Part shown: in pieces, positions 24,830 to 32,953 of the stretch
How positions within the stretch are numbered: the stretch's first letter is position 1
How the letters are laid out: each line of letters starts with the position of its first letter
Origin: an uncultured Oscillospiraceae bacterium
GTDB lineage: Bacteria > Bacillota > Clostridia > Oscillospirales > Ruminococcaceae
DNA: 64,000 nucleotides
Direction: 5' to 3'
Assembly (NCBI GenBank): GCA_910583935.1
Contig: CAJTZM010000001.1
Span: 124,001-188,000, forward strand
Program-made: the position numbers and the translations under genes
The notes under the pieces: generated by a model
Databases searched by the model: none
Told to the model about the DNA's origin: nothing
What the model saw: only the letters and a program-made list of their open reading frames with translations

Positions 24830-25849
24830 CTAATCAATTGTTGGAACATGCCAGCGATGCTGCCGCTCAAATTCCTCCAGGTCAAAGGAATACTCTTTCT
24901 GCTTTTCAGCATTTGGCTTTATTTTTGGCATCGATTTAGCCAAAGCATCTTCCGGCGTTTTAAATCCTTTTTCATGCCAAGAAGACAAAATTTTGTGGAT
25001 ATAGGGAAAACTAATTTTTCCGGTGTTGTCTACTGTTTTTTCATACGCCAATCGGATCATGTCGACCGAAAATTGATAGTCAGAATACCACTGATCAATA
25101 TATTTTTGTTCTTTTGGGGTTAAGCGTCTGTCATATATTCCGAAAGCGCTCTGCACCTCTTGCTCTCGTTTTCGTAAAATAGATTGACGGTCTAAATATT
25201 CTTCGATGGCTTTATCGTTGTCCAGCCCCATTTCCTGCCAGGAAAGTGCTGTTTTTTCAATATATCGAAGGTTTCGTTTATCATTAGAAGCACAATAGGC
25301 GACTACCATTAAAATGACATCGGCTGGGATACCTGCCCAGTCGTATAGAGAAATAACTGTGGAGATATCCGTAGAGGTGAGTGTTTTTCCCAAAATCGCT
25401 TCTGTTTCGTGCAGCAGCGACCGGATAACCGGCTGCCTTTTTGTCATTTCATGGATTTCACTGGCAGTCATACGAGCAGGAGAGGGCTTTCCTGCAGCAG
25501 AGGCTCTATCCGAGGCTTTTACCATCGGATTTGGGAGAGATACCGTCACAGGCGCTTGTTTCTCTGTCTTTTCTTCCGGTAAGTCGGTTTCGTTAAAATT
25601 GGCTTGGTCAGAGGTCTTTGCCAGAATGCCAGCCGAGACCCAATAGTTAAGCGCATCCCGGATATCAGAAGAAGGAAGCGAAAGGGACTGGGAGATTTTC
25701 TCGGGAGAAATGATTTTATCCTGGTGGCGCAGAACCAGAAGCAAAACCTTTAACTGTACGGCTCCACAGCTCAATAAAAATCTGTCGGCTACATCGCACG
25801 GAATGGAAAACGTATTTTTCCAATTTTCATAGCATATTTGATATCCCAT
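24830..25849 (-). CDS. DnaD-domain replication initiation protein
   Basis: A 339-residue protein with an N-terminal winged-helix-like part (residues 1-85: 'DRFLLSCGAVQLKVLLLVLRHQD', 'SQSLSLPSSDIRDALNYW') and a Pro/Ala-rich linker. Two consecutive DnaD/DnaB2 repeats follow ('YDWAGIPADVILMVVAYC...' and 'FSVDMIRLAYEKTVDNTGKISFPYIHKILSSW'). Such proteins remodel the origin and act in primosome assembly with DnaI. The start ATG is preceded by gaggag on the minus strand. It is the first gene of the dnaD-dnaI pair. Confidence 0.9.
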   Translation of the reverse strand: MGYQICYENWKNTFSIPCDVADRFLLSCGAVQLKVLLLVLRHQDKIISPEKISQSLSLPSSDIRDALNYWVSAGILAKTSDQANFNETDLPEEKTEKQAPVTVSLPNPMVKASDRASAAGKPSPARMTASEIHEMTKRQPVIRSLLHETEAILGKTLTSTDISTVISLYDWAGIPADVILMVVAYCASNDKRNLRYIEKTALSWQEMGLDNDKAIEEYLDRQSILRKREQEVQSAFGIYDRRLTPKEQKYIDQWYSDYQFSVDMIRLAYEKTVDNTGKISFPYIHKILSSWHEKGFKTPEDALAKSMPKIKPNAEKQKEYSFDLEEFERQHRWHVPTID

Positions 25850-25942
25850 CGCTTCTCCTCAATCCATTATACCAGAACTTTTCCTTTTTTGATTATAGCA
25901 GATAAAAAAGAAAAAAGACAGTCTTTTGCCCAGAAAATCTAC

Positions 25943-25971
25943 TTGACAGATTAAGCTGATTTAGCTATACT
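25943..25971 (+). promoter_or_regulatory. Predicted sigma-A promoter for tRNA-Gly
   Basis: A perfect TTGACA (25943-25948), a 17-base spacer and TATACT (25966-25971), 12 bases before the tRNA. This is a strong, near-consensus stable-RNA promoter. Confidence 0.85.
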
Positions 25972-25983
25972 AAGAGAGTAGTT

Positions 25984-26059
25984 GCGGGTTTAGCTCATCT
26001 GGTAGAGCGCCACCTTGCCAAGGTGGAGGTAGCGAGTTCGAGCCTCGTAACCCGCTCCA
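25984..26059 (+). tRNA. tRNA-Gly (anticodon GCC)
   Basis: A 76-base cloverleaf. The acceptor arms gcgggtt (25984-25990) and aacccgc (26049-26055) pair. The D arm is gctc...gagc. The anticodon loop is cttGCCaa with the anticodon at 26017-26019, the T arm is gcgagttcgagcctcgt, and CCA is encoded at 26057-26059. GCC reads GGC/GGU glycine codons. It stands alone between its promoter and a terminator. Confidence 0.97.
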
Positions 26060-26060
26060 A

Positions 26061-26090
26061 AAAGACCTGCAGGTTTGCAGGTCTTTTTTT
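26061..26090 (+). terminator. Terminator after tRNA-Gly
   Basis: Arms aaagacctgc (26061-26070) and gcaggtcttt (26077-26086) with a 6-base loop, followed by tttt. Confidence 0.85.
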
Positions 26091-26167
26091 ATAAAAATTT
26101 TGTTTGATAAATTCTTTTCTATTAGATCCAATAAGAGTGAATACATGATGAAGGGAGTAGATTTTAT

Positions 26168-27610
26168 ATGAGAAAAACCAAAATCGTTTGTACGGTTGGA
26201 CCGGCATGCGATAAAAAAGATACGCTGCTCAAAATGATTTATGCGGGGATGAACGTTGTCCGGTTTAATTTATCTCATGGCACCCATGAAGAGCTTGAAA
26301 GTCGAATGAATTTAGTAAAAGAGGTCATTCAGGAAAGCGGCAAGCCGGTTGCTATTCTGATCGATACAAAGGGACCAGAGGTGCGGATTGGAACTTTCCA
26401 AAATGGTTTTGTCATGCTCAGCGAAGGGCAGAAATTTTCTCTTGTAAAGGAGCCTTGCTGTGGAGATGAAGAAAAAGTCAGCATCACATATACCAGACTG
26501 ATTGAGCTTTTGGCTCAAAAATCCGCTGGTGAACTGGAAAAGATGGAAATTCTGATTGACGATGGTAAAATCGCTCTGTCCATATCCCATGTACAATCGG
26601 ATCGGATTGTCTGTACAGTTGTAAAAGGGGGAAAGCTTTCCGACCGTAAAAGCATCAATATTCCTGATTTTACAATTTCCATGCCCTATATTAGCAAGGC
26701 GGATCGTGAGGATCTGGAATTTGGGCTTACTATGGGGGTAGACTATGTTGCGGCCTCGTTTGTCCGTTCCGAGGATGATGTCATGATGCTGCGTGATTAT
26801 CTGGATAGCCTGGGGTACGAAGAAGTAGAAATTATAGCGAAAATTGAAAATCAAAGCGGTGTTGACAATATTGATGGCATTCTTCAGAAAAGCGATGGCA
26901 TAATGGTCGCGAGGGGAGATATGGGCGTCGAAGTTCCTTTTATCAAACTGCCGGCCATTCAGAAAATGTTAATCAGTAAGTGTATTGCCAGTGGGAAATA
27001 TGTTATTACGGCAACACAAATGCTGGAGTCTATGACAGCTTCTCCCCGCCCAACACGAGCGGAAATCAGTGATGTGGCAAACGCGGTTTATGACGGGACC
27101 AGCGCTGTTATGCTCTCTGGCGAGTCAGCAGCTGGACAGTACCCGGTTGAAAGCGTTCAAGCGTTAGCCGCAATCTGCCAGGAAGCTGAATCCAATGAAA
27201 AATATATGACAAAGCAGGAGCTGATTCAAACTCTACCATGTAATGAATCTTCGTTCCGTCATACCATTTGTATGATCGCCAAAAATGCCGCCCTGCACAT
27301 TGGTGCCAAGGCGATTATTGTTGAGAGTAAAACAGGGAAGGCGGCCAGAACAATGGCAGGGTACCGCCCAGGCTGCCCTGTGATAGCCGTTGTGACTTCC
27401 CAAAAGGTTTGCAGCCGACTTGCGCTGAATTGGGGGATAACGGCAATCAGCGGAGAAGAAAAATGCTCTTCGGATGAAATTACCTGTCAAGCGCTGATAA
27501 AAGCTGAGGAGACTGGAATTGTTCAAAAGGGTGATTCAGTAATTGTCATTTCCTCCAACCGAGCCAATCCCACCAGCAGTACGGATACATTGAATATCAG
27601 GATTATTTAA
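26168..27610 (+). CDS. pyk: Pyruvate kinase
   Basis: A 480-residue pyruvate kinase making pyruvate and ATP from phosphoenolpyruvate. It has 'TVGPACDKKDTLLKMIYAGMNVVRFNLSHG' at the start, the 'DTKGPEVRIG' loop, the active-site signature 'IIAKIENQSGVDNIDGIL' with its Lys and Glu, and 'MVARGDMGVEVP'. The C-terminal regulatory domain is complete. The extra PEP-utiliser-like domain of Bacillus-type enzymes (about 585 residues) is absent, as in many clostridial and enteric forms. The start ATG 26168 follows aagggag. Confidence 0.96.
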   Translation: MRKTKIVCTVGPACDKKDTLLKMIYAGMNVVRFNLSHGTHEELESRMNLVKEVIQESGKPVAILIDTKGPEVRIGTFQNGFVMLSEGQKFSLVKEPCCGDEEKVSITYTRLIELLAQKSAGELEKMEILIDDGKIALSISHVQSDRIVCTVVKGGKLSDRKSINIPDFTISMPYISKADREDLEFGLTMGVDYVAASFVRSEDDVMMLRDYLDSLGYEEVEIIAKIENQSGVDNIDGILQKSDGIMVARGDMGVEVPFIKLPAIQKMLISKCIASGKYVITATQMLESMTASPRPTRAEISDVANAVYDGTSAVMLSGESAAGQYPVESVQALAAICQEAESNEKYMTKQELIQTLPCNESSFRHTICMIAKNAALHIGAKAIIVESKTGKAARTMAGYRPGCPVIAVVTSQKVCSRLALNWGITAISGEEKCSSDEITCQALIKAEETGIVQKGDSVIVISSNRANPTSSTDTLNIRII

Positions 27611-27656
27611 ATCTTCCATCTGCTTTTGGGAACGTATAGAAAAGGAGTAACTCTTT

Positions 27657-28238
27657 ATGAAACAAACACCCTTCAGTATTTTTTGTTTCCGGCTGTTCTT
27701 GGGATCTGTTTTCGGTATTTTTGTTTGTTTTTGTATTGACCGTATCTTAAATATTCAGGAAGCCAATTTTTGGCAAAGTCTTTTCATGGCGCTTTTTTAT
27801 CTTTTTATGTACTGTATTTTCCCCTATTATGTCGCTTCCCGTCAGGCAGATCAGGACAGGAAAATTCTGCGGTATAAGGAACATTATCCTGAGGAAATAC
27901 CTTATTCGCTCGAGAGCTTAAATCAACCCCAAAAAGGGCTGAAAGCGGGCTTAATTGTTATGATCCCTCATATGCTGACCACCATTATCCCGTTTTTGAC
28001 ATTTTTTGGAATAACGGAAAATATCAATTCAGTGTATTGCCTTTTGAATATACATCTGCGGGAATGGATTGATTTTGCTGTTCCGGCCAGCACGCAGGGG
28101 ACATGGCATGGGATGTTTTTTCTCATTGCATATCAATTTGTTGTGCCGTTCATCAGCCATTTTGGTTATTATGTCACCTTTAAGGAAATTCCGGTTGTTC
28201 ATAATATTTTGTTTAAAAAAGAAACCAATAAAAAATAG
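27657..28238 (+). CDS. Unknown membrane protein, four predicted helices
   Basis: A 193-residue protein with hydrophobic segments at roughly residues 8-27, 40-60, 97-118 and 150-175. A charged cytosolic-type loop (residues 63-95, 'SRQADQDRKILRYKEHYPEE') separates the second and third. I do not recognise a family. Its start ATG follows aaaggag, and it ends about 100 bases before cwlD, from which it is separated by a possible sigma-E promoter. It lies 46 bases after pyk and may be read from the same transcript. Confidence 0.7.
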   Translation: MKQTPFSIFCFRLFLGSVFGIFVCFCIDRILNIQEANFWQSLFMALFYLFMYCIFPYYVASRQADQDRKILRYKEHYPEEIPYSLESLNQPQKGLKAGLIVMIPHMLTTIIPFLTFFGITENINSVYCLLNIHLREWIDFAVPASTQGTWHGMFFLIAYQFVVPFISHFGYYVTFKEIPVVHNILFKKETNKK

Positions 28239-28292
28239 TTTTGCGTAAATATGCCAAAGGTTAAGATAAATAACGCAATTTTGCCGAATTTG

Positions 28293-28322
28293 ACATAATG
28301 TTCCGAATAAGCTTCATAAATT
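28293..28322 (+). promoter_or_regulatory. Possible sigma-E promoter for cwlD
   Basis: acataat (28293-28299), a 15-base spacer and cataaatt (28315-28322) resemble the Bacillus sigma-E -35 (kmATATT) and -10 (CATAcanT) elements. The placement before a sporulation-type amidase supports it, but the match is partial and judged by eye. Confidence 0.4.
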
Positions 28323-28342
28323 GATTTGAGGTGAAGTTTGGA

Positions 28343-29056
28343 ATGCGAAAGAAAATTAATCGCTTTTGGGTGCTTTTTTGTTTTGTCGCGCTAAGCTTTG
28401 TCAGCATTGCAGGCGTTTTGTTTCATATCCATCAGTCAAAGCCGATTTTGGCTGCCTATTCGCCTTCTCCAGTGATTATCATTGATGCAGGACATGGAGG
28501 AATGGATGGAGGTGCCGTTGGGGTTGATGGACAGATTGAAAAAGAAATCAATTTGTCCATCGCCTTGAAATTAGACGTTATGCTGCGAGCTTACGGATTT
28601 CAGACGATTTTAACTCGGGATAGCGATAAATCTATTCACAGTGCTGAAGCGCAAACAGTACGGCAGCAAAAAACCTCCGATTTAAAAAATCGGCTAAAAT
28701 TATTGGAGGACACATCCTCTGGCATTTTAATCAGTATTCATCAAAACAAGTATTCGCAAAGCTCTGCCCATGGAACACAGGTCTTTTATGGAAGAAACTG
28801 TGCGGAAAGTAAAGAATTGGCCGAGATGCTGCAAAAAACGATTACTGGATATCTTCAGCCAGAGAATAAAAGAGAAGTTAAACAGGCAACCAAGGATATT
28901 TATATTCTTTATCAGGCCTCCAAGCCGGCGGTAATGGTTGAATGCGGATTTTTATCGAATTCTTCTGAGGCGGAGCGTTTGATGGATGAAGAGTATCAGG
29001 AGCAAATTGCATTCTCAATCTGTGCGGCACTGATGAACTGTCTTGCAGATTCCTAA
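28343..29056 (+). CDS. cwlD: N-acetylmuramoyl-L-alanine amidase, CwlD-like
   Basis: A 237-residue protein with one N-terminal membrane anchor (about residues 10-28) and an Amidase_3 zinc domain. The zinc ligands appear in 'DAGHGGMDGG' (His), 'EKEINLSIA' (Glu) and 'ISIHQNK' (His), and the catalytic Glu in 'VECGFLSN'. CwlD starts making muramic-delta-lactam in the spore cortex by cleaving peptide side chains. Size and anchor fit CwlD better than secreted autolysins. The start is ATG 28343 with gaggtg 8 bases upstream; the in-frame GTG at 28331 lies inside that site. Confidence 0.85.
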   Translation: MRKKINRFWVLFCFVALSFVSIAGVLFHIHQSKPILAAYSPSPVIIIDAGHGGMDGGAVGVDGQIEKEINLSIALKLDVMLRAYGFQTILTRDSDKSIHSAEAQTVRQQKTSDLKNRLKLLEDTSSGILISIHQNKYSQSSAHGTQVFYGRNCAESKELAEMLQKTITGYLQPENKREVKQATKDIYILYQASKPAVMVECGFLSNSSEAERLMDEEYQEQIAFSICAALMNCLADS

Positions 29057-29072
29057 GAGAGGATAGGTAAGC

Positions 29073-30464
29073 ATGGCGAAAACAGCGAAAACGGTTTATG
29101 TATGTTCTAACTGTGGATATGAATCTCCAAAATGGTATGGCCGCTGCCCTGAATGTGGAGAATGGAATACCTTTTCGGAAGAGCTCAGACAGCCTGCGGC
29201 AAAGGCGCCTTCTGTTTCTGCCGCACTTGGTGCTGTTGCTCCCGCTGGATATAACCCTGACGAGGTAATGCGTTTGAAGGATGTAGACTCTAATAGAGAA
29301 GTCCGTTACTATACCGGCATCAGCGAATTGGATCGAGTGTTAGGCGGCGGGATTGTACGTGGTTCTCTGGTTTTATTAGGCGGAGACCCTGGAATAGGAA
29401 AATCGACCTTGCTACTCCAGATCTGTGAATATCTTGGCGAAAAAAAGAAGATTTTATATGTATCCGGAGAGGAAAGCCGTTCACAAGTTAAGCTGCGTGC
29501 AAAGCGTCTCGGGGTGGAAACAGACAATCTTCTGCTTGCCTCGATGACCGATATCGAAAACGTAGTGCATACGATTGTACAAACAAAACCGGATATTGTG
29601 ATGGTGGACTCAATCCAGACGATGAACTTTGCCTCAGTTAATTCTTCTTCTGGTAGTGTTTCCCAAGTAAGAGAGTGTACGCAGATTTTGGCCAGAGTTG
29701 CTAAAAATGAGGAAATCGCGATTTTTCTGGTTGGCCATGTAAATAAGGATGGAGCAATTGCTGGCCCGAAGGTGTTAGAGCACATCGTAGATGCAGTTTT
29801 ATATTTTGAGGGAGAACGTCACTTGTCCTACAGAATTTTGCGGGCTGTAAAAAACCGGTATGGCTCCACTAACGAAATCGGTGTGTTTGAAATGACAGGT
29901 ACAGGGCTTACACAGGTGAAGAATCCATCCATGATGCTTTTGTCAGGCAGGCCCAGCAATGTTTCCGGCACATGCGTTGCCTGCGTTATAGAAGGCTCTC
30001 GTCCGATTATGGTAGAAGTACAGGCGTTGGCTTCAAAAACCAGCTTTGGTGTGCCTCGCAGAATGTCTACGGGATTTGATTATAACCGAACCGCACTTTT
30101 GATTGCGGTATTGGAAAAGCGCGCAGGTTATTTTTTCGGCAATCTGGATACCTATATCAATGTTGTCGGCGGCTTGCGTCTAGATGAGCCAGCAGCGGAT
30201 CTTCCAATTTCTTTGGCATTGATATCCAGTCTTCTTGATAAACCAATCGACGATCATGTGATAGCTTTTGGCGAAGTTGGACTAGCTGGAGAGATACGAG
30301 CTATTGCGAATGCGGAAATGCGAGTGAACGAAGCACAAAGATTAGGTTTTCAAAAGTGTTTGCTTCCCAAAGCTTCCATGAAAAATTTGCGTCAAGAGCA
30401 ATATGAAATTGAATTAATCGGTCTTCGTTCTGTTGCCGAGGCTTTTCAGTACGTGAGCAGATAA
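29073..30464 (+). CDS. radA: DNA repair protein RadA (Sms)
   Basis: A 463-residue RecA-related ATPase and branch-migration helicase. It has an N-terminal C4 zinc finger (Cys-x2-Cys ... Cys-x2-Cys within residues 10-28), Walker A 'GGDPGIGKSTLL', and the RadA-specific 'KNRYG' motif in 'AVKNRYGSTNEIG'. The C-terminal Lon-like domain begins at 'DEPAADLPISLAL'. It acts in recombination-intermediate processing. It lies 16 bases after cwlD with a gagagga site. In 30465-30708, after the gene, I see no further gene or RNA I can name. Confidence 0.95.
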   Translation: MAKTAKTVYVCSNCGYESPKWYGRCPECGEWNTFSEELRQPAAKAPSVSAALGAVAPAGYNPDEVMRLKDVDSNREVRYYTGISELDRVLGGGIVRGSLVLLGGDPGIGKSTLLLQICEYLGEKKKILYVSGEESRSQVKLRAKRLGVETDNLLLASMTDIENVVHTIVQTKPDIVMVDSIQTMNFASVNSSSGSVSQVRECTQILARVAKNEEIAIFLVGHVNKDGAIAGPKVLEHIVDAVLYFEGERHLSYRILRAVKNRYGSTNEIGVFEMTGTGLTQVKNPSMMLLSGRPSNVSGTCVACVIEGSRPIMVEVQALASKTSFGVPRRMSTGFDYNRTALLIAVLEKRAGYFFGNLDTYINVVGGLRLDEPAADLPISLALISSLLDKPIDDHVIAFGEVGLAGEIRAIANAEMRVNEAQRLGFQKCLLPKASMKNLRQEQYEIELIGLRSVAEAFQYVSR

Positions 30465-30708
30465 GGAATCGTTGTTTGCTTGATAGTATAAACATCCCTT
30501 CTCGGCAGTCCCGGAAATACCCGTCATGCCAGTCAGATTGCAATAGCCTTCTACTTGGTTAACACAGTCTTTGTCGCATGGAATCAAATTCAAAGCCGAT
30601 CACCTCGGGCTTATTATACGTTACAGAAATTTAAATATTCTTATGCGTATGTTTTTCTCCTCCTCAGGGATACTAATTTTTGTAGAAAAAAACAGGGGAG
30701 GAATATCT

Positions 30709-31767
30709 ATGAAAAAAAGGCTTATCCTGCTGTTTGCGCCAATTCTGTTCAGCTCACTGCTTTCCTTTCTTCCATCTATCATTTATAATACGGCGATGCC
30801 AATCAAAATTGTAAGGCCTAATACCATTACTTATCAGAAAACACTTTCCTATACTGGTCAGGTTGAGTCGGTTGAAACAAGAGAAATCTACTTGGAAACA
30901 GCGGTAATTCCAGAAGATGTTTTTGTCGAACCAGGTACACGTGTACAAAAGGGGGAGGTGTTGGCAAAAATTGATACGAGACTGACAAAAAGCGTATTGA
31001 GCCAAGGAATAAATGAATCGAATAAAAACCAGGATTTAAAAGAGAAAACACTCCTTGAACAATATGGAAAGGTATATGGCTTAACAGGTGAAGCGGCAGC
31101 CCAAGTATTTCACACTGAGAAAACAGCATCGCCGATACAGCAATTGGACGGCGATTTTTTAGTCCCCTCCGAGATTGTTTCACCCATTGATGGGATTATC
31201 ACACAGGTTCATTTATTTGCCGATACGCTTTATTCTCCCAATCAAGCGGCAATTGTAGTCAATTCAGCAGAAAGCTGCAAAATTACCATTCAATTGCGGC
31301 AAAGTGACGTTGATGATGTACAGGTTGGAACAAAAGCGCTTGTACAGGGAGAAGGATTAAACGGAAGAATTTATCAGGCTGAAGTACAAAAAATTTTTCC
31401 GGCGGCACAAAAGGAATATAGCGGTTTTACCAGTGAAACGGTTATCCAAACAGAGTTGCGTGTTCAAGATTGGGATGAAAATTTGAAAAGTGGGTATTCT
31501 GTAGAGGTTATTCTGATGCCGGAAGAACCAGTGGAGTATTTTTCCTTGCCATATGAGGCGATATGCCAAGATGAAAATAATATAGAATATGTTTGGGTGG
31601 TCCAAAAGGGAAGGGCTGTTCGCCGCGATATTATAACTGGTGAGGAATTGCCAGAAGCCATAGAAATTCAAGAGGGTCTTTCCTTTTCCGATAATGTGAT
31701 TTTTTCACCATCCGCCATTGAGGACAATCAGTTGGTTCATGTCCAGATGGAGGGATCAAATGATTGA
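30709..31767 (+). CDS. Membrane-fusion (HlyD/MacA-type) adaptor protein
   Basis: A 352-residue protein with an N-terminal membrane anchor/signal (residues 1-22). A lipoyl/barrel-sandwich part follows ('VEPGTRVQKGEVLAKIDTRL' and its partner 'VSPIDGIITQVHLFADTLY'), with a short helical hairpin between the halves, and beta-barrel and membrane-proximal domains to the end. Such adaptors work with ABC exporters. The start ATG follows ggggagg (an upstream in-frame start is unsupported). It overlaps the permease gene by 8 bases. No ATP-binding subunit gene is adjacent. Confidence 0.82.
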   Translation: MKKRLILLFAPILFSSLLSFLPSIIYNTAMPIKIVRPNTITYQKTLSYTGQVESVETREIYLETAVIPEDVFVEPGTRVQKGEVLAKIDTRLTKSVLSQGINESNKNQDLKEKTLLEQYGKVYGLTGEAAAQVFHTEKTASPIQQLDGDFLVPSEIVSPIDGIITQVHLFADTLYSPNQAAIVVNSAESCKITIQLRQSDVDDVQVGTKALVQGEGLNGRIYQAEVQKIFPAAQKEYSGFTSETVIQTELRVQDWDENLKSGYSVEVILMPEEPVEYFSLPYEAICQDENNIEYVWVVQKGRAVRRDIITGEELPEAIEIQEGLSFSDNVIFSPSAIEDNQLVHVQMEGSND

Positions 31768-32953
31768 TTTATTCAGATGTACAGTCCAAAATTTGGGTAG
31801 AAAAAAATCACGCGCATTTTTAACGATTCTTTCCATTTCTGTCGGTGTTGCATCAGTTGTACTGATTTCCTCGATTGGCGCCGTTGGAACACAAATGGTG
31901 AATCAGGAAATGGACAGCTTAGGTCTTGGTGCGTTGACAGTTTCGATTGATAGCCTGACAGGAGAAAATGTAGAGCTGGGAGAAAATCATCTTGCTTTCC
32001 TGCGTACGCAGCCCCAAATTGTTGAGGCTGTTCCGATCCTTACAAAAAAAGCGAAAATCCAAATGAGAGGCTTATCCGCTGACGGAATGATCTGGGGAGT
32101 GGATGCCGGGGCAAAACAGATTTTTAATTTAGATCTGCAATTTGGAAGGCTGCTTCGAAAAGAAGATATTCGCTCCAGTAAAAAAGTTTGTCTAATCGAT
32201 GAAACAATGGCACAGGCTTTCTATCATCGGGGAAACATTGTTGGAAAAGAGATGAAAATTACCCTTGACGGGCATAAGGAGAGCTTTGAGATTGTAGGTG
32301 TTGTATCCTCCGGCGGAAACCTCATGCAGAGTATTATTGGGGAATATATGCCGTCTTTTGTGTATATTCCTTATTCATCTATGCAGCAGATCTTTGGACA
32401 AAAAGGATTTGATCAAATCGCCCTGAAGTTGGAAGATGTAACAGAGGTAGAAGTATTTTCAGAGCAGCTCACAACGCAGTTGGATGAAAGGGAGGGAAGA
32501 AGCGGTATTTTTCGAACTCAGAATATTGCCCAGCAAAAAGAGAAGCTCAATTATATTATGCAGCTTGTATCCCGCATTTTAGCTGTCATTGCAGGAATAT
32601 CCATGATTGTGGCGGGTTTAGGGATTATGTCTGTGATGCTGGCTTCCGTCAGTGAAAGAACACGTGAAATTGGGATTAAAAAATCCATTGGTGCAACAAA
32701 AGCCATGATTGTGCAGGAGTTTTTAATCGAGGCATTTGCATTGTCACTTTTAGGAAGCTTTGCGGGAACAGCAGCAGGATTAGGAGTTTTCTGGATCAGC
32801 TGTCAGATTTTCCAGATAGACTTTTTACTGGAAACAGGATCAATCGGATTCGCAATCTTATTTGCGGTAACCATAGGAATGATTTTTGGCGCTTATCCCT
32901 CACTAAAGGCGGCAAATCTAAACCCTGTTGAGGCGTTGCGCCAAGATCGTTAA
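31760..32953 (+). CDS. MacB-type ABC transporter permease (FtsX family)
   Basis: A 397-residue permease. It has an N-terminal helix ('RKKSRAFLTILSISVGVASVVLI', residues 14-36), a large extracytoplasmic MacB_PCD domain (about 40-270), then three C-terminal helices with the FtsX signature 'EIGIKKSIGATKAMIVQEFL'. The start is ATG 31760, which overlaps the adaptor stop. Partners in this family export peptides or antibiotics or act mechanically on the envelope; the cargo cannot be told. The gene ends tail to tail with the recombinase gene, the two stop codons sharing a TTAA. Confidence 0.85.
   Translation: MIDLFRCTVQNLGRKKSRAFLTILSISVGVASVVLISSIGAVGTQMVNQEMDSLGLGALTVSIDSLTGENVELGENHLAFLRTQPQIVEAVPILTKKAKIQMRGLSADGMIWGVDAGAKQIFNLDLQFGRLLRKEDIRSSKKVCLIDETMAQAFYHRGNIVGKEMKITLDGHKESFEIVGVVSSGGNLMQSIIGEYMPSFVYIPYSSMQQIFGQKGFDQIALKLEDVTEVEVFSEQLTTQLDEREGRSGIFRTQNIAQQKEKLNYIMQLVSRILAVIAGISMIVAGLGIMSVMLASVSERTREIGIKKSIGATKAMIVQEFLIEAFALSLLGSFAGTAAGLGVFWISCQIFQIDFLLETGSIGFAILFAVTIGMIFGAYPSLKAANLNPVEALRQDR

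Noticed and set aside
30465..30708. Structured RNA between radA and the adaptor gene
   Set aside because: I looked for a riboswitch, 6S, SRP or tmRNA pattern and found none; only a weak tataaa at about 30487 was seen.
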